Below are positions 8,437 through 17,572 of a stretch of 64,000 bases of DNA, in pieces. Under the pieces are notes generated by a model. The model saw nothing but the letters and a program-made list of their open reading frames with translations, had not been told where the DNA came from and did not search any database. Position 1 is the stretch's first letter. Every line of letters starts with the position of its first letter. The translations under genes were made by a program, and so were the position numbers. The DNA comes from an uncultured Chitinophaga sp. GTDB lineage: Bacteria; Bacteroidota; Bacteroidia; Cytophagales; Cyclobacteriaceae. The stretch lies in NCBI GenBank assembly GCA_902168205.1, contig CABHOK010000003.1, forward strand, positions 372,001 through 436,000, given 5' to 3'.

Positions 8437-9459
8437 ATGCAAAGATCAATCAATAAAGCCAACACACCAAGCATTGAGACCTCCAGAATTGCACAACCGA
8501 TAGGAAGTACGTTGGACCGTTTTATAAAAAGCAACCAGGATCAGTTCGCGTATGCCAGTGGAGAGCTCTCGCAGTTGTTGCGCGACATAGCGCTGGCGTC
8601 CAAAGTGGTGAACCGTGAAGTAAACAAAGCAGGCTTGATTGATATTATGGGTGCTGTTGGTTCACAGAATATGGCAGGCGATGATCAGCAGAAACTAGAT
8701 GTACTCGCCAATATTCGCTTTACCCGGGCGCTGGCAAAAGGTGGCGAAGTATGCGCGCTTGTATCCGAAGAGGCCGATACTTTTGCTGATCTTAACAACG
8801 AAGGTAAATATGTAATCGCGATCGATCCGCTGGACGGTTCCTCCAACATTGATGTGAATGTTTCGATAGGCACTATATTTTCAATATATAGAAGAAAGAG
8901 CCCGGCAGGCACTCCGATTCAACAGGAGGATATACTGCAACGCGGTGCCGATCAGGTTGCTGCCGGTTATGTTTTGTATGGCTCGTCTACCATGATGGTA
9001 TATACTACCGGTCATGGTGTAAACGGTTTTACGTACGAGCCAACACTCGGTGAGTACTTTCTTTCACACCCCGATATGCGCATGCCCGCCGATGGAAAGA
9101 TATACTCCATCAACGAAGGTTCTGCCAATTCGTTTGCTCAACCGGTTAAAGAATACGTGCAGTATTGCAAAGATCAAAAATATACCGCACGCTATATAGG
9201 CTCGCTCGTAGCCGATTTTCATCGCAATATGTTAAAAGGAGGAATTTATATTTACCCGGCAACGGCAAAAGATCCGAATGGTAAATTACGCCTGATATAC
9301 GAGTGCAATGCTCTCGCCTTTGTTGCCGAGCAGGCGGGCGGTAAAGCTACCAACGGTTCTATGCGCATACTCGATATTGTTCCGGAGTCGCTGCACCAGC
9401 GCACCGCGTTTTATGTTGGCTCTAAAAACATGGTAGATAAATCAGGGTCTTTTGCATAA
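8437..9459 (+). CDS. fbp: Fructose-1,6-bisphosphatase, class I
   Basis: Gluconeogenic enzyme that removes the 1-phosphate of fructose 1,6-bisphosphate. The 340 residues contain the metal-binding signature [20 protein letters not shown], a preceding metal ligand region SEEADTF, and the substrate-side segment [20 protein letters not shown]. Length and motif order are those of class I enzymes. The N-terminal extension of about 20 residues before GSTLDRFI is common in this lineage. The start ATG is close behind the putative promoter, so any 5' leader would be very short. Confidence 0.96.
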   Translation: MQRSINKANTPSIETSRIAQPIGSTLDRFIKSNQDQFAYASGELSQLLRDIALASKVVNREVNKAGLIDIMGAVGSQNMAGDDQQKLDVLANIRFTRALAKGGEVCALVSEEADTFADLNNEGKYVIAIDPLDGSSNIDVNVSIGTIFSIYRRKSPAGTPIQQEDILQRGADQVAAGYVLYGSSTMMVYTTGHGVNGFTYEPTLGEYFLSHPDMRMPADGKIYSINEGSANSFAQPVKEYVQYCKDQKYTARYIGSLVADFHRNMLKGGIYIYPATAKDPNGKLRLIYECNALAFVAEQAGGKATNGSMRILDIVPESLHQRTAFYVGSKNMVDKSGSFA

Positions 9460-9522
9460 CGGCACGTCTTATAGAGTTAAACGCAGGTGTCTTAAATATA
9501 TATCGATCTAAACATTTCCTTC

Positions 9523-10563
9523 ATGAACATACGTACCGGTATTCTGTCACTCTTGTTATTCATGTTTGTAGCTTCTGCATCGGCACAGAAAGGTTTTTCG
9601 GTTGTTGAAAAAAAGGCCGATAAGAAAATTGAGATTTTGTATGATGGTAAATTACTGACTGCTTACTGCTATTTTGATTCTACGGAGAAGCCGGTGCTCT
9701 TCCCGGTAAAAACACTAACGGGTAATGTTGTAACGCGTGGATTTCCGATAGCACCCCGCGCTGGCGAACGCACCGATCACCCGCATCATGTAGGTATATG
9801 GCTGAATTATGAAAGTGTAAATGGTCTGGACTTCTGGAACAACAGCGATGCTATAGCAAAAGAGAAGAAAGATAAATATGGATCGATCCGTCACCAACGC
9901 ACGTTACTTGCCAAAGGAAGTAAAGACAAAGCTGAACTCAGAACCGTAAGTCATTGGGTAGACATCAATGGCAATGTACTGCTGGAAGAAACTACAGATT
10001 TTGTATTCACGGCAAAAAACGGAAACTTCATTATTGATCGCGCCTGCGTTTTGAAAGCTGTAGCGCAGGAAGTTCTGTTTAAAGATGTGAAAGATGGTTT
10101 TATAGCCATACGTGTAGCCCGGGCGTTGGAAATGCCTTCGAAGCAGGAAGATAAATTTGTGGATGCGCATGGTAACGTTACGGCTGTTTCTAAACTGGAC
10201 AATGCTGGTGTTACCGGTTTGTATATAAACAAAGAAGGCGTAACAGGCGATGCTACCTGGGCTAAACGTTCCGTATGGACTTGTTTGAATGGAGAGAAAG
10301 ATGGAGAGAAAATTTCCATCGCGATTATCGATCATCCTAAAAATGTCGGATATCCTACCTATTGGCACGCACGCGGTTATGGGTTGTTTGCTGCGAACCC
10401 GTTAGGACAAAAGATTTTCAGCGAAGGAAAAGAAGAGTTAAATATGAAATTATCGAAAGATCAAACCACGAAATTTCAATATAGAATTGTGGTTCATGCC
10501 GGAAAAGGTCTTACTACAACAGACTTGAATACGCTGGCAGATAACTTTGCTGCTGGCAAATGA
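9523..10563 (+). CDS. DUF6807 (PmoA-like) secreted protein
   Basis: 346 residues with a signal peptide (hydrophobic 6-20, cut after ASAQ). The body carries the family block ERTDHPHHVGIWLNYESVNG followed by LDFWN, and later HPKNVGYPTYWHARGYGLFA and NPLGQKIFSEGKEE. This matches proteins annotated as PmoA family/DUF6807, common in Bacteroidota and often near sugar-degradation genes. The 'methane oxygenase' label is historical and should not be taken as function. Conserved His residues suggest carbohydrate or metal binding, which is inference. It follows fbp by 63 bases on the same strand and ends at a hairpin terminator. Confidence 0.8.
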   Translation: MNIRTGILSLLLFMFVASASAQKGFSVVEKKADKKIEILYDGKLLTAYCYFDSTEKPVLFPVKTLTGNVVTRGFPIAPRAGERTDHPHHVGIWLNYESVNGLDFWNNSDAIAKEKKDKYGSIRHQRTLLAKGSKDKAELRTVSHWVDINGNVLLEETTDFVFTAKNGNFIIDRACVLKAVAQEVLFKDVKDGFIAIRVARALEMPSKQEDKFVDAHGNVTAVSKLDNAGVTGLYINKEGVTGDATWAKRSVWTCLNGEKDGEKISIAIIDHPKNVGYPTYWHARGYGLFAANPLGQKIFSEGKEELNMKLSKDQTTKFQYRIVVHAGKGLTTTDLNTLADNFAAGK

Positions 10564-10571
10564 TATATATC

Positions 10572-10607
10572 CGTTGAGAGGAAGCATACTACTACTTTCT
10601 CTCAACG
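10572..10607. terminator. Bidirectional terminator between convergent genes
   Basis: CGTTGAGAG (10572-10580) pairs with CTCTCAACG (10599-10607), extended by GAAG/CTTT across the loop. It sits 9 bases after the DUF6807 stop and 9 bases before the end of the convergent DUF5606 gene, so it may serve both. Confidence 0.65.
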
Positions 10608-10615
10608 TGAATACA

Positions 10616-11035
10616 TTATTTTGTTTCTTTTTCTTTAGCTCCGGTCAGAATATCAGGAGCGTGCTTTTGAATAAGCTCGTACCATTTCACCAGTTTCTTG
10701 ATATCAGAAACATATACCCGGTTCTCATCATACTCCGGCAGTACAGCTTTCAAAAAAGATTTCAACTCAGCTCCGTCTGAGTTTGAGTCAACCCCGAGGT
10801 CGTTGCCAAAATCGGTATGAATTTTCTTCAGAACATTTTCAAGTGCTACGGTGCCTTCTTTGGTTGTTGTATAGATAGAGATCTCATTCAACAAAGAAAG
10901 TTTGTTATTGGCTGTCGCTATCACTTTTGTTTTGGTATCGTCCAGCGACTCCAGGATCACCCCTGATTTAGTAGGTGCCATTACTTTAAAGAGTCCTCCC
11001 TTTCCGGAGATCGTTGCTATTTCCGCTAAAGTCAT
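10616..11035 (-). CDS. DUF5606 protein
   Basis: Small cytoplasmic protein of 139 residues. The N-terminus MTLAEIATISGKGGLFKVMA and the following GVILESLDDTK match the Bacteroidota family DUF5606, which has no assigned function. The N-terminal half looks like a small beta-barrel or SH3-like fold. The C-terminal half is helical (FLKAVLPEYDENRVYVSDI and KKLVKWYELI). It ends with a charged, disordered tail GAKEKETK. It lies just downstream of engB on the same strand with a 98-base gap, and may be a separate unit. The family name is from memory of the N-terminal block. Confidence 0.8.
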   Translation of the reverse strand: MTLAEIATISGKGGLFKVMAPTKSGVILESLDDTKTKVIATANNKLSLLNEISIYTTTKEGTVALENVLKKIHTDFGNDLGVDSNSDGAELKSFLKAVLPEYDENRVYVSDIKKLVKWYELIQKHAPDILTGAKEKETK

Positions 11036-11133
11036 ATTATAATTATAATGCGCGCAAAGCTAACTAAAACAAAAAGCAGGCAAAAGTTGATAATGAAAAT
11101 AGTGAAAGGATTGCGTGCAGTGCGTGCGTTGAC

Positions 11134-11742
11134 TTATCCCTGTTGTTTGTAAACTTTCAGGGCATCGTCTATAAAGTCGAGCAGTTCATCGCGGCCGGTT
11201 TTCTTTTCCGATGATGTAATAATCATGGGCGGAAGTTCTTCCCAATCGGCCAGCACGGCTTTTTTGAATTGCTGAACATTGCGTTGAAGTTCATTCAGCT
11301 TCAGCTTGTCCACTTTTGTGAACACAATGGCCAGGGGCACTCCTTTGCTTCCGGCCCAGTTGATAAAACTCAGATCACTTTTCTGTGGTTCAAGTCGTGA
11401 ATCGACCAGCACAAAAATGCACGAAAGATTTTCGCGCTTCTGAACATAATCTTCAATCATTTGCCCGAAACCCTCGCGTAGAGTTTTGCTTACACTTGCA
11501 TATCCATACCCCGGAAGATCGACCAGGTACCAGGTTTCGTTGATCAGAAAATGATTTATGGTTTGAGTTTTACCAGGCGTGGAGGAAGTCTTGGCGAGAT
11601 CTTTCGTCTGCGTTAACATGTTGATTAGCGAAGACTTACCTACATTTGAACGTCCTATAAATGCGAACTCCGGCTTATCCGGTGCCGGGCATTTATGTAC
11701 ATCGGCATAGCTTGAAATAAACTCGGACTTCGTAATCTTCAT
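11134..11742 (-). CDS. engB: Ribosome biogenesis GTP-binding protein EngB/YsxC
   Basis: Small TRAFAC-class GTPase needed for assembly of the 50S subunit. In 202 residues it has G1 GRSNVGKSSLI, a G2 threonine region STPGKTQTINHF, G3 DLPGYGYA, G4 TKVDK and a G5-like TSSEK. Length is normal for the family. The short C-terminal helix FIDDALKVYKQQG is intact. It is the upstream neighbour of DUF5606 on the same strand. Confidence 0.96.
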   Translation of the reverse strand: MKITKSEFISSYADVHKCPAPDKPEFAFIGRSNVGKSSLINMLTQTKDLAKTSSTPGKTQTINHFLINETWYLVDLPGYGYASVSKTLREGFGQMIEDYVQKRENLSCIFVLVDSRLEPQKSDLSFINWAGSKGVPLAIVFTKVDKLKLNELQRNVQQFKKAVLADWEELPPMIITSSEKKTGRDELLDFIDDALKVYKQQG

Positions 11743-11899
11743 CTGTTAAAGTAATAATTGAAGCCCAAAATACTAAGTTTGTAATAAATGTGAATTTATG
11801 GCATCAAATTTCTGCTCCAGAATCCACAGTTTTTCCTATCTTGTAGTATTATTGTGAAGCTTTTTATTCATAACTTTTAGTGTAAAAATTTTTTAAGCG

Positions 11900-14062
11900 A
11901 TGTCCAGTATCCGAAGTGTACTGATTTTTTTGACTCTCATTGTACTGACCAGACCAGCTTTTAGCCAGCAAGACCCGAAGGAGCTTGCGCAGGAGTACAT
12001 GACGCAGGCGGAACTTACCTTGGAAGCTACCAAAGCTCTTGATGACGCCCGTGGTCTGGTGGTGACAGCTGCCGACCTTGATACTACTTTTATAAAGGCA
12101 AACTATGAAGCGGGGCGTCTTCATTTGATAACCATCGATAAACATCTGGCGGCAAAATACCTGTTACGTGTTTACAGACAAGATCCGTCTTACCGCTTTG
12201 ATATAGAGTATTCTATCGGAAGGAGTTTTCAGTATGGAGAAAAGTTTGATGACGCTATAAAATTCTATAACCTCTATAAAGAGAAACTTGCTAAAAAATC
12301 AAACTATCAAGGTAAAGATAAAGTAGAGGAAGCTGTAGTAGATCGTGCGATCTTCGAGTGTCAGAATGCCAAAGAGTACTTCGCGAATCCCAAGAACTTC
12401 TCGATTGTAAACATTGGTCGTGAGATCAACTCTGAATACGAGGACTATGTACCCGTGTTGAATGAACAGGAAACAGAACTGTTCTTTACTACACGCAGAA
12501 GAGACGACAACTTGAACCAGAACGTGGCTGACGATAACAAGCCATGGGAAGATATATTCTTTGCCACCAAGCAAGGAAACACGTGGTCGTATGCCAAGAA
12601 CATTGGTATGCCGGTTAACACACCGTATCACAACTCAAACCTCGGTTTGTCTGCAGATGGTAATACATTGTTCATTTATATGGATGACGGTGGAGGCGAT
12701 ATATACTATAGCGAACGTGCCAACGGTGTATGGAGCGAACCTGTACCAATGCCCGGCATTATCAACTCAAGCTTCGAAGAAAAATCAGTTTCTATATCGG
12801 CTGATGAAAAGACTTTATACTTCTCCAGTAACCGTCCCGGTGGATTCGGTGGACTCGATCTATACCGCGCTACAAAAGACAGCAAAGGAGAATGGTCGAA
12901 TGTGAAGAACCTCGGCCCGAAGATCAACACCGACCTGGATGACGATGCTCCATTTATCGACTACGACCTTGTAACACTATATTTCAGTAGTAAAGGCCAT
13001 AAGGGGATGGGAGGTTTCGATGTATTCAAATCAACCCTGGATGCAAAAGGTAATGAGTGGTCTGATCCGGAAAACCTTGGCTATCCGATCAACACTCCCG
13101 ACAACGATATATACTTCGTGTCGTCAAAAGACAGTAAACGTGCATACTACTCTTCTGTTCGTGAAGATGGTATGGGTTATACCGATATATATATGATCAC
13201 CATTCCGGACGGTCTTAAAAATCCACAACCTGCTGTAGCGAAAAATCCGGAGCCTCCCAAGGATACCGCACAAACAACAACAGAACCAGTTGTAGTGAAG
13301 AACGAACCGAAGACCGACCCGGTAGTAGTAACGCCAACGGAGCCGAAGAACAATCCTACGAAGAACGAGCCTAAGACTGAACCGAAAACAGAGCCTAAGA
13401 ACGAACCGAAAAAGGAGCCTAAGAAACCAATCGTTCCGCTCAAGTACGTTGTAACGGTACTCGATGCCGCAGACAAATCGCCATTGGATGCTAAAGTAAA
13501 ACTGGTAGGCGCGAAGGATAATATAATTGTAGGTTCTACATCACAAGGCAATGGTGTATATGAATTCACGATCAAGAACGCACAGGCTAAAGATTACAGA
13601 CTGTCGATCGATCGCGATGGCTATGCATTCCAGAATATGAATGTAAAAATTCAGGGTGCTACAACCGAAGAGAAAGTAGTTACGCGCACCATTGAGTTGC
13701 GTAAACTTTCGGTAGGTGTTACGTCAATCCTCCGCAATATTTACTTTGATTTCGACAAGGCTACATTTGAGACAGAGTCGTATACCGAGCTCAATAAGCT
13801 GGAAGCGATGATGCGTACCAATAACAACATGACCATCGAGCTTGCCGGCCACACCGATGCTATCGGAACAAAAGCCTATAACATGTACCTCTCGCAAAAA
13901 CGCGCGGAGGCTGTAAAAGATTATCTCACCAAGAAAGGTATTGATACCCGCAGAATCAAAGCGGTTGGTTACGGTAAAAGTAAACCACTTGCCAGCAACG
14001 ATGATGAGTCGGAGGGCCGCGAACTTAACCGCCGGGTGGAATTTAAGGTCCTCTCGAATTGA
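11900..14062 (+). CDS. PorE-like TPR / PD40 propeller / OmpA-domain protein
   Basis: The 720-residue exported protein has a signal peptide (cut near AFSQ-QD), TPR-like helices (about 25-170), and PD40/WD40-like propeller strands (about 170-430; for example LFFTTRRRDDN, LYFSSNRPGGFGGLDLY and LYFSSKGHKGMGGFD). A Pro/Lys/Glu linker with repeated EPKTEPKNEPKK words covers about 435-515. A carboxypeptidase-regulatory-like domain (515-600) and a C-terminal OmpA domain (FDFDKATFE to GRELNRRVEF) that should bind peptidoglycan complete it. TPR-propeller-CRD-OmpA in that order is the layout of PorE, a periplasmic type IX secretion component. The nearby porT gene supports this. No lipobox is seen. Similar OmpA proteins outside T9SS exist, so identity as PorE is inferred. 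Confidence 0.75.
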   Translation: MSSIRSVLIFLTLIVLTRPAFSQQDPKELAQEYMTQAELTLEATKALDDARGLVVTAADLDTTFIKANYEAGRLHLITIDKHLAAKYLLRVYRQDPSYRFDIEYSIGRSFQYGEKFDDAIKFYNLYKEKLAKKSNYQGKDKVEEAVVDRAIFECQNAKEYFANPKNFSIVNIGREINSEYEDYVPVLNEQETELFFTTRRRDDNLNQNVADDNKPWEDIFFATKQGNTWSYAKNIGMPVNTPYHNSNLGLSADGNTLFIYMDDGGGDIYYSERANGVWSEPVPMPGIINSSFEEKSVSISADEKTLYFSSNRPGGFGGLDLYRATKDSKGEWSNVKNLGPKINTDLDDDAPFIDYDLVTLYFSSKGHKGMGGFDVFKSTLDAKGNEWSDPENLGYPINTPDNDIYFVSSKDSKRAYYSSVREDGMGYTDIYMITIPDGLKNPQPAVAKNPEPPKDTAQTTTEPVVVKNEPKTDPVVVTPTEPKNNPTKNEPKTEPKTEPKNEPKKEPKKPIVPLKYVVTVLDAADKSPLDAKVKLVGAKDNIIVGSTSQGNGVYEFTIKNAQAKDYRLSIDRDGYAFQNMNVKIQGATTEEKVVTRTIELRKLSVGVTSILRNIYFDFDKATFETESYTELNKLEAMMRTNNNMTIELAGHTDAIGTKAYNMYLSQKRAEAVKDYLTKKGIDTRRIKAVGYGKSKPLASNDDESEGRELNRRVEFKVLSN

Positions 14063-14066
14063 CGAA

Positions 14067-14138
14067 GCGTTAATCGTTATCCGTTTTCGTTAGCCGAAAG
14101 TACGCAACGAATAACGGATAACCGGTAACGATTAACGA
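14067..14138. repeat. Self-inverted TTAATCGTTATCC-type repeat, copy C
   Basis: GTTAATCGTTATCCGTT on the left faces AACGGATAAC and GTAACGATTAACG on the right, around a ~25-base centre. It begins 5 bases after the porE-like stop and is the most complete inverted copy of the family seen at 1850-1901 and 2057-2107. It could fold into a long hairpin, but no T-run follows. Confidence 0.65.
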
Positions 14139-14199
14139 TTCACATATTTCATTCCTATCATCAAACCATCTACCTTCGTCCCGGTTTATTACAGGTGAG

Positions 14200-14919
14200 A
14201 TGGTAGTTCCGTATAAAGAAGAAAACACAGGCAAGAAAGAGCAGGTAGCGAAGATGTTTGATAACATCAGTCACCGCTATGATTTTCTTAATCATTTTTT
14301 GAGTCTGGGCATTGATAAAGGCTGGCGCAAAAAAGCTATACAACACCTCAAACCATTTAAGCCCAAGCAATTGCTGGATGTAGCTACCGGCACAGGCGAC
14401 TTCGCCATTCAGGCGCTTACACTCAATCCGGACAAGATCATTGGCATTGATATTTCGGCAGGGATGCTGGAGGTAGGGAAGAAGAAAGTAGCGGAGAGAC
14501 GCCTGACCGATCGCATTGAATTGCAACTCGGTGATTCTGAAAATATTCCGTTTGCCGACAATACATTTGATGCCGTGACGGTGGCGTTTGGCGTTCGTAA
14601 TTTTGAGAACCTGGAGCGTGGTCTTCGCGAAATTTATCGTGTATTGAAGCCTGGAGGACAATTGGTAGTGCTCGAATTTTCAAGGCCGCGAAAATTTCCT
14701 TTCCGACAGGTATATAATTTTTATTTTAAATTCGTTTTGCCTAAGATCGGTAGAGCGGTATCCAGTGATAAAGCTGCTTATACGTATCTCCCTGAATCTG
14801 TAGAGGCTTTTCCGGATGGTGAAAATTTTCTTCACATCCTTAATATTGTTGGATTTAAACATGCGAAATGCAGAACACTCACATTTGGAGTAAGCTCAAT
14901 CTATACCGGCTCAAAGTAA
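14200..14919 (+). CDS. ubiE: Demethylmenaquinone methyltransferase
   Basis: SAM-dependent C-methyltransferase making menaquinone from demethylmenaquinone (menG; the family is also named ubiE). The 239 residues contain MFDNISHRYDFLNHFLSLGIDKGWR, motif I LLDVATGTGDFAIQA, GIDISAGMLEVGK, the post-motif DAVTVAFGVRNFENL and the C-terminal GVSSIYTGSK. All are typical. Its 3' end overlaps the start of porT by 52 bases in another frame, implying coupled expression. Confidence 0.96.
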   Translation: MVVPYKEENTGKKEQVAKMFDNISHRYDFLNHFLSLGIDKGWRKKAIQHLKPFKPKQLLDVATGTGDFAIQALTLNPDKIIGIDISAGMLEVGKKKVAERRLTDRIELQLGDSENIPFADNTFDAVTVAFGVRNFENLERGLREIYRVLKPGGQLVVLEFSRPRKFPFRQVYNFYFKFVLPKIGRAVSSDKAAYTYLPESVEAFPDGENFLHILNIVGFKHAKCRTLTFGVSSIYTGSK

Positions 14920-15611
14920 TCTTTGCTGTTGTACTTATGGTATGCGCGGCCACAGCGCATGCTCAGATACAACGCACCACGCGCTGGGTGCAGAAGAATA
15001 ACCCTAACTATGACGATCGTAAATTAACCTATGGTTTTCTCATCGGGTTGCATACTTCTACTTACCAGTTAAAATATTCCGATCAGTTTGTAACGTCTAA
15101 ATTCGATACCGTTCATTCGGTGGTCGGGGCATGGTCTGCAGGTTTTTCGTTGGGCTTTATTGTGAATTACAGACTCGATGATCAGCTCGATCTGCGCCTC
15201 ACACCCAAGGTAGGATTCTACGAACACAAAGTCAGCTATATCTATACCGATGACACCCCACGCGATGATCAGTTGGTGGAAAGTACAATGGTTGAATTCC
15301 CGGTGTTGCTGAAGTATAAATCGCAGCGCAGAGGGAATATTCGTATGTATATGATTGGTGGTGTGGTGCCTGCGCTGGAAGCATCCGGTAAAAAGAAAAC
15401 CGAAGAACGCGAGCTGGGTATAAGAACTTCCAACATCAGTCTTGATGCCGGGTTCGGTTTCGATCTATACTATCCGTTGTTCAAGTTTTCGCCGGAGATA
15501 CGCTTCTCCAGGGGAATTGTAAATATGCTCGATCGCACAACCGATGCATACGGTGCTCCGTTGAAACGTATCAACACGAATACGGTAACACTGTATCTTC
15601 TCTTCCAGTAA
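14868..15611 (+). CDS. porT: Type IX secretion outer-membrane protein PorT
   Basis: PorT is an outer-membrane barrel required for type IX protein secretion in Bacteroidota. The 247 residues have a long N-region, a hydrophobic signal core (VIFAVVLMVCAATAHA), the conserved opening NNPNYDDRKLTYGFLIGLH and VEFPVLLKYKSQRRGNIRMY, followed by further barrel strands ending in TVTLYLLFQ. The start lies inside ubiE. That overlap and gene order (ubiE-porT) are familiar from other Bacteroidota genomes, as far as I recall. Later in-frame starts would cut into the signal core, so the overlapping ATG is preferred. The porE-like gene two genes upstream gives further support. Confidence 0.85.
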   Translation: MQNTHIWSKLNLYRLKVIFAVVLMVCAATAHAQIQRTTRWVQKNNPNYDDRKLTYGFLIGLHTSTYQLKYSDQFVTSKFDTVHSVVGAWSAGFSLGFIVNYRLDDQLDLRLTPKVGFYEHKVSYIYTDDTPRDDQLVESTMVEFPVLLKYKSQRRGNIRMYMIGGVVPALEASGKKKTEERELGIRTSNISLDAGFGFDLYYPLFKFSPEIRFSRGIVNMLDRTTDAYGAPLKRINTNTVTLYLLFQ

Positions 15612-15624
15612 GTATATATAGTAT

Positions 15625-16380
15625 ATGCAAAAACGAATTGCTTTGATCACCGGAGCTACATCCGGCATTGGTGAAGCCACAGCAAGGCTATTGGCCGCGA
15701 ATAACTTTAACCTGATACTCTGTGGCCGCAGGCAGGATCGACTGGATAAACTTCAGACTGAACTGGGTAAGTTTACATCCACCACTACGCTTTCATTTGA
15801 TGTACGCAACCAGCAATCTGTTGCCAATGCTATAGCATCGTTACCGGATGCCTGGAAGGGAATAGATGTACTGGTGAATAATGCCGGTAATGCGCATGGC
15901 CTGGATCCTATTCAAAATGGAAGCATTGAAGATTGGGACGCCATGATCGATATCAACGTCAAAGGACTTCTCTATGTATCAAAGGCTGTATTGCCGGTAA
16001 TGACTGAGCGGAAGTCAGGTCATATTATTAATCTTGGTTCTATAGCAGGCAAAGAAGTATACCCGAACGGCAATGTATACTGTGCCAGTAAATTTGCTGT
16101 AGATGCACTCACGCGCGGCATGCGTATCGACTTGAATGCATTTGGTATAAAAGTTACTTCGATAAATCCCGGCATGGTCGAGACCGAGTTCTCAGTTGTT
16201 CGATTTAAAGGCGATAAAGAGAAAGCTGATCTGACCTATAAAGGACTCATACCGCTTACAGGTAAAGATATAGCCGATATAATCTTATATGTATTGCAGG
16301 CTCCTCCTCATGTTCAGCTTGCGGATATCACCGTTTTCCCAACAGCACAGGCGAGCAGTACCGTGGTGAAGCGAAACTGA
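15625..16380 (+). CDS. Short-chain dehydrogenase/reductase (YdfG-like)
   Basis: Classical SDR of 251 residues: cofactor loop GATSGIGEATA, NNAGNAHGL, catalytic Ser in NLGSIAGK and the YxxxK pair in YCASKF. The Arg in CGRRQDR after the second beta-strand suggests NADP(H) preference. The overall sequence resembles the YdfG/serine 3-dehydrogenase group that oxidises 3-hydroxy acids, but the substrate is not certain. It begins 13 bases after porT on the same strand, so it may be the last gene of that operon without sharing its function. Confidence 0.9.
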   Translation: MQKRIALITGATSGIGEATARLLAANNFNLILCGRRQDRLDKLQTELGKFTSTTTLSFDVRNQQSVANAIASLPDAWKGIDVLVNNAGNAHGLDPIQNGSIEDWDAMIDINVKGLLYVSKAVLPVMTERKSGHIINLGSIAGKEVYPNGNVYCASKFAVDALTRGMRIDLNAFGIKVTSINPGMVETEFSVVRFKGDKEKADLTYKGLIPLTGKDIADIILYVLQAPPHVQLADITVFPTAQASSTVVKRN

Positions 16381-16395
16381 TTTTTACTGGATATA

Positions 16396-17052
16396 TTATA
16401 TAAACTTCAACAGGGTGGGAGTGTCGATATCGTGCTTGCCTTCAAATTCAATCAGGGTTGGCTCAATGCCCAGCGTTGATGAAACGGATTTCATTTCAGC
16501 AAAACGGGTGTCATTTATAAACGGGTCAGATTTTCCGTATACCAGGTATGTCTCCTTATCTTTTAATATAGATTCACTTTCCTTGAAATTCATGTCGGGT
16601 GGAAATATACCGGCCCACAGGATGAGTCGTTGAAAGTTTACGTTGCCATGTGTCACCCATCGGGAAACTGTTGCCGATCCTTGTGAAAACCCCAGCATGG
16701 TAACGGGTATATTTATACCAGCAGGAATTTCTTTATGATAGAGTGCATCGAGGTATGCTATATAATTGTCGATATCCATCAGCCTGTTTTCCTTCGTCAT
16801 CCAGGTTGCGCCTACGCGATTGTTGCCGCTTTGCATGCGTGATGTTACATCTTCCAGGTAAAAACGCGATAGTGCCTCCGGGGCAATAACGCATACGTTG
16901 TGCGCTTCCAATGCTTTGAATTTCTGAATGAAATACTGCGCTAGTTGCCCGTAGCCGTGCAGTACAAACCATACCTGGCGTGTAGCCGGTGTTACCGCTC
17001 CCAGTTTATAGTAACGTGCGCTGCAGTTGAAAGAGAGTTCTTGCTGTTCCAT
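16396..17052 (-). CDS. Alpha/beta hydrolase, carboxylesterase/phospholipase-like
   Basis: 218-residue cytoplasmic hydrolase. Oxyanion region FVLHGYGQLAQYF is near residue 30 and the nucleophile elbow GFSQGSATVSRW near 120. The Asp in YGKSDPFIND and the C-terminal His in EGKHDIDTPTL complete a standard triad. The short length and motifs fit the phospholipase/carboxylesterase branch (YpfH/EstB-like). No signal peptide is present. It ends convergent with the SDR gene. Upstream lies a terminator that separates it from the next gene on the same strand. Confidence 0.82.
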   Translation of the reverse strand: MEQQELSFNCSARYYKLGAVTPATRQVWFVLHGYGQLAQYFIQKFKALEAHNVCVIAPEALSRFYLEDVTSRMQSGNNRVGATWMTKENRLMDIDNYIAYLDALYHKEIPAGINIPVTMLGFSQGSATVSRWVTHGNVNFQRLILWAGIFPPDMNFKESESILKDKETYLVYGKSDPFINDTRFAEMKSVSSTLGIEPTLIEFEGKHDIDTPTLLKFI

Positions 17053-17072
17053 GTTACGAAAGGTATAAATAA

Positions 17073-17102
17073 AAAAGCCTTCCCGCTGGGGGAAGGCTTT
17101 TT
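17073..17102 (-). terminator. Intrinsic terminator of the small secreted-protein gene
   Basis: AAAAGCCTTCCC pairs with GGGGAAGGCTTTT around a 4-base loop. Read leftward, the stem is followed by a run of six T, so it ends transcription of the gene at 17126-17545 before the hydrolase gene. Confidence 0.85.
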
Positions 17103-17125
17103 CTATGACGAAGATCGGTTAAATC

Positions 17126-17545
17126 TTATCGTTTAAAACCAAGTGCGCTACCTCCGCAATATGAAGAGGAACCATCAAACGTATACTGGATATAGTATAT
17201 ACCGGTGGTGTTGCAAGGGTATGCTATAGCAGAGATAAACTGGCCGTTTACTTTGCTGGTAGCAACTTTGTTACGGTTTGAATCAAAGAGGCTCACCACG
17301 ATACCATCCGTTGGTTCTTTTGGTGCGCAGATGTTGATCATATACTGTGTGCCTTTGGTGAACACATAAGAATACTCAACGAAATCTTTTCCTCCCTTTT
17401 CAATTTTATAGCTTTTCAAAAAATTGAAGCCCGCTGCCAGCTTAGGGATACACTGGTTGCTCATAGCTTCAGAGTTGCACTGTCCGATAACATCTAACGT
17501 GCTTAGAACGCATACGGATAGAGCAATGAGTATTAACTTTTTCAT
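17126..17545 (-). CDS. Small secreted protein, unknown function
   Basis: 139 residues with a signal peptide (hydrophobic 4-18, cut near VIGQ-CN). The mature part holds five cysteines (CNSEAMSNQC, NICAPKE, YPCN, SYCGG), enough for disulfide bonds, and alternating strands such as YMINICAP, IVVSLFDSNRNKVATSKV and GIYYIQYTFDG. That pattern resembles a small beta-sandwich like bacterial pre-peptidase C-terminal domains, which also have 'Y.i.l' and 'D..G' strands. This is a tentative fold guess. No family is recognised. It stands between a lipoprotein gene and a terminator. Confidence 0.7.
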   Translation of the reverse strand: MKKLILIALSVCVLSTLDVIGQCNSEAMSNQCIPKLAAGFNFLKSYKIEKGGKDFVEYSYVFTKGTQYMINICAPKEPTDGIVVSLFDSNRNKVATSKVNGQFISAIAYPCNTTGIYYIQYTFDGSSSYCGGSALGFKR

Positions 17546-17572
17546 AGTGCAAATAAAATTATACTTGGCTTA

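Noticed and set aside
13340-13430. Tandem DNA repeat encoding EPKTEPKNEPKK words
   Set aside because: Read as a normal flexible linker within an OmpA-type protein rather than an independent repeat element or CRISPR-like array.
13177-13575. 132-residue leftward frame rich in Gly, Ser, Phe and Val
   Set aside because: It is the reverse of the Pro/Lys/Glu linker of the PorE-like protein, giving artificial low complexity.
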